From Sphingomonadales bacterium (GTDB lineage Bacteria; Pseudomonadota; Alphaproteobacteria; Sphingomonadales; Sphingomonadaceae): a stretch of 7,697 nucleotides of DNA. The position numbers and the translations under genes are program-made. Location of the stretch: assembly GCA_020200935.1 (NCBI GenBank), contig JAIVHR010000214.1, positions 1-7,697 on the forward strand, given 5' to 3'. The notes under the pieces are model-generated. The model was not told where the DNA came from. It saw only the letters and a program-made list of their open reading frames with translations, and did no database searches. The number at the start of each line of letters is the position of its first letter. Within the stretch, counting starts at the first letter, position 1. Shown piece after piece: positions 7,119-7,697 of this stretch.

Positions 7119-7175
7119 TTGTTGCCAATGTCTCATAGCACCAAAGGGTGCCGTCGGCTTCGTTAGTCAACCGGC

Positions 7176-7574
7176 TCATGCGCGGCGGAACTCCTGCGAC
7201 CCCGAGGCCCATCCCAACATCAGCGTCTTGCCAGAAGGAACAGAAATTCTGATTGGATCGTCCGACTCGGCGGACCCGCCAAGCAGATCAACGAAGCGGT
7301 CAAAGGCCGCTCGCCACCTGTTCTTAGGTGAGAAGGAATGGACGATCATCCCGGCCATCTTGGCGTCGAACCTTTCAGCCTCGACCAGCGCCGAGGCGCT
7401 GCGATGGAGTAGCTGGTAATGCACATCTGGGGGAACATCGATCAGCCCCAATAGGTCGCAGATGTAGCGCAGCCGCTCAGGCAGGCTCTGCCATACCGCC
7501 GCCATTCCAGCGCATGGCCGTTCCAGTTTGGCTATCTGTTCGTCGAGATCGGCGATGCCGCCTGCCAGTTCCAT
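7176..7574 (-). CDS. Hypothetical protein resembling the C-terminal half of the DUF6946-type family
   Basis: A 132-residue ORF. From about residue 27 it contains VWQSLPERLRYICDLLGL, HYQLLHRSASALVEAERF, MIVHSFSPKNRW and LMLGWASGSQEF, a series that matches from memory the C-terminal portion of a family of uncharacterised, often sphingomonad, proteins (DUF6946). Full members have roughly another 100 residues in front, with a YSA-type start and an EGKVDEPFG-like stretch. Those are absent here: an in-frame TAG sits two codons before the chosen ATG, and the three frames upstream to the window edge show no trace of them. The first 26 residues (MELAGGIADLDEQIAKLERP and on) look like unrelated leader sequence with a short coiled-coil character. 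No good ribosome binding site is seen. It may therefore be a truncated remnant, or a short natural variant. The function is unknown. It lies in the presumed integrative element. Confidence 0.6.
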   Translation of the reverse strand: MELAGGIADLDEQIAKLERPCAGMAAVWQSLPERLRYICDLLGLIDVPPDVHYQLLHRSASALVEAERFDAKMAGMIVHSFSPKNRWRAAFDRFVDLLGGSAESDDPIRISVPSGKTLMLGWASGSQEFRRA

Positions 7575-7697
7575 TACCTAATTGGCTCTCACGGGAGGCC
7601 CGCACGGAAGTCTTTTCATCGACTCAGATCCATGCAATCTACTGACGGTCGCGGACTGGGAAGGGCGCGCTATGGCTCGTGAAGCTGTTTTTCAACA

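Larger units (their letters stand above)
6957..7697. mobile_element. Probable end of an integrative element (continues past right edge)
   Basis: From the tRNA-Leu fragment rightwards, the DNA up to about 7140 is AT-richer than the hut and sulfotransferase region and holds short repeats. These include CCGTTAAAA / CCGTTATTTT near 6970-6989, two ATGCCCCCA copies (7010-7018 and 7022-7030), the palindrome CCAATG-ATC-CATTGG (7104-7118) and the small hairpin GCACC-AAAG-GGTGC (7138-7151). The only supportable gene is the minus-strand ORF at 7176-7574. Positions 7575-7697 hold nothing recognisable. No integrase gene is visible. The element type (phage remnant, island or ICE) cannot be determined from this portion; the call is an inference from the attachment site. 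Confidence 0.45.

Noticed and set aside
7022..7138. Short plus-strand frame starting MPPAGKLYAKK, vaguely like an integrase N-terminus
   Set aside because: Only the first few residues resemble such proteins and it ends after 38 codons; too weak to call an integrase remnant.
7138..7151. Hairpin GCACC-AAAG-GGTGC downstream of the DUF6946-like gene as a terminator
   Set aside because: The stem is only 5 bp and no T-run follows on the minus strand.
7672..7697. Possible rightward gene start (ATG 7672, MAREAVFQ, with AAGGG six bases upstream)
   Set aside because: Only eight codons are visible before the window ends; not enough to support a gene.
1..7697. CRISPR array, rRNA or intact tRNA gene
   Set aside because: No regularly spaced repeats, no rRNA-like sequence and no complete cloverleaf were found; only the tRNA-Leu 3' fragment is present.

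Overview
The window carries most of a histidine-utilisation (hut) locus from a GC-rich alphaproteobacterium. A sphingomonad (Sphingomonadales) is the best guess. This rests on the sequence of the encoded proteins, the high GC content, and two intergenic inverted repeats built on the CCCTTCGACTTCGCTCAGG / CTGAGCCTGTCGAAGGGC motifs that I associate with sphingomonad genomes. The taxonomic call is inference.

Layout. (1) Positions 1-288, minus: the first 96 codons of hutF (formimidoylglutamate deiminase), running off the left edge. (2) After a 42-bp divergent spacer, a plus-strand block hutI - hutH - hutG - hutU fills 331-5382. hutI and hutU are full length with all diagnostic residues. hutH and hutG are both broken: each has an internal deletion combined with a frame change. 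In hutH about 59 codons are missing, including the Ala-Ser-Gly triad that forms the MIO cofactor. In hutG about 80 codons of the middle of the enzyme are missing. (3) The hutH-hutG and hutG-hutU spacers each hold a different imperfect inverted repeat, and the second one contains the hutG stop codon. (4) Positions 5406-6818, minus and convergent with hutU: a 470-residue sulfotransferase-like protein with a C-terminal TPR region and a TTG start. (5) From about 6934 rightwards the sequence changes character. A 23-bp piece matching the 3' end of a tRNA-Leu gene (minus orientation) is followed by AT-richer DNA, short tandem ATGCCCCCA repeats, a palindrome, and a minus-strand gene (7176-7574) resembling only the C-terminal half of the DUF6946-type family. 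This looks like the distal attachment site of an integrative element that continues beyond the right edge.

How the genes work together. HutH (histidine to urocanate), HutU (urocanate to imidazolonepropionate), HutI (to formiminoglutamate), HutF (to N-formylglutamate plus ammonia) and HutG (to glutamate plus formate) form the five-step bacterial histidine degradation route. As written here, the first step (HutH) and the last step (HutG) are inactivated while the middle genes remain intact. Either the pathway is freshly decaying, possibly with entry from external urocanate, or the two deletions are assembly or sequencing artefacts. No hutC regulator or histidine/urocanate transporter lies in the window. 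I do not see a previously undescribed multi-gene system. The items most worth checking are the paired hut deletions and the tRNA-Leu attachment junction.
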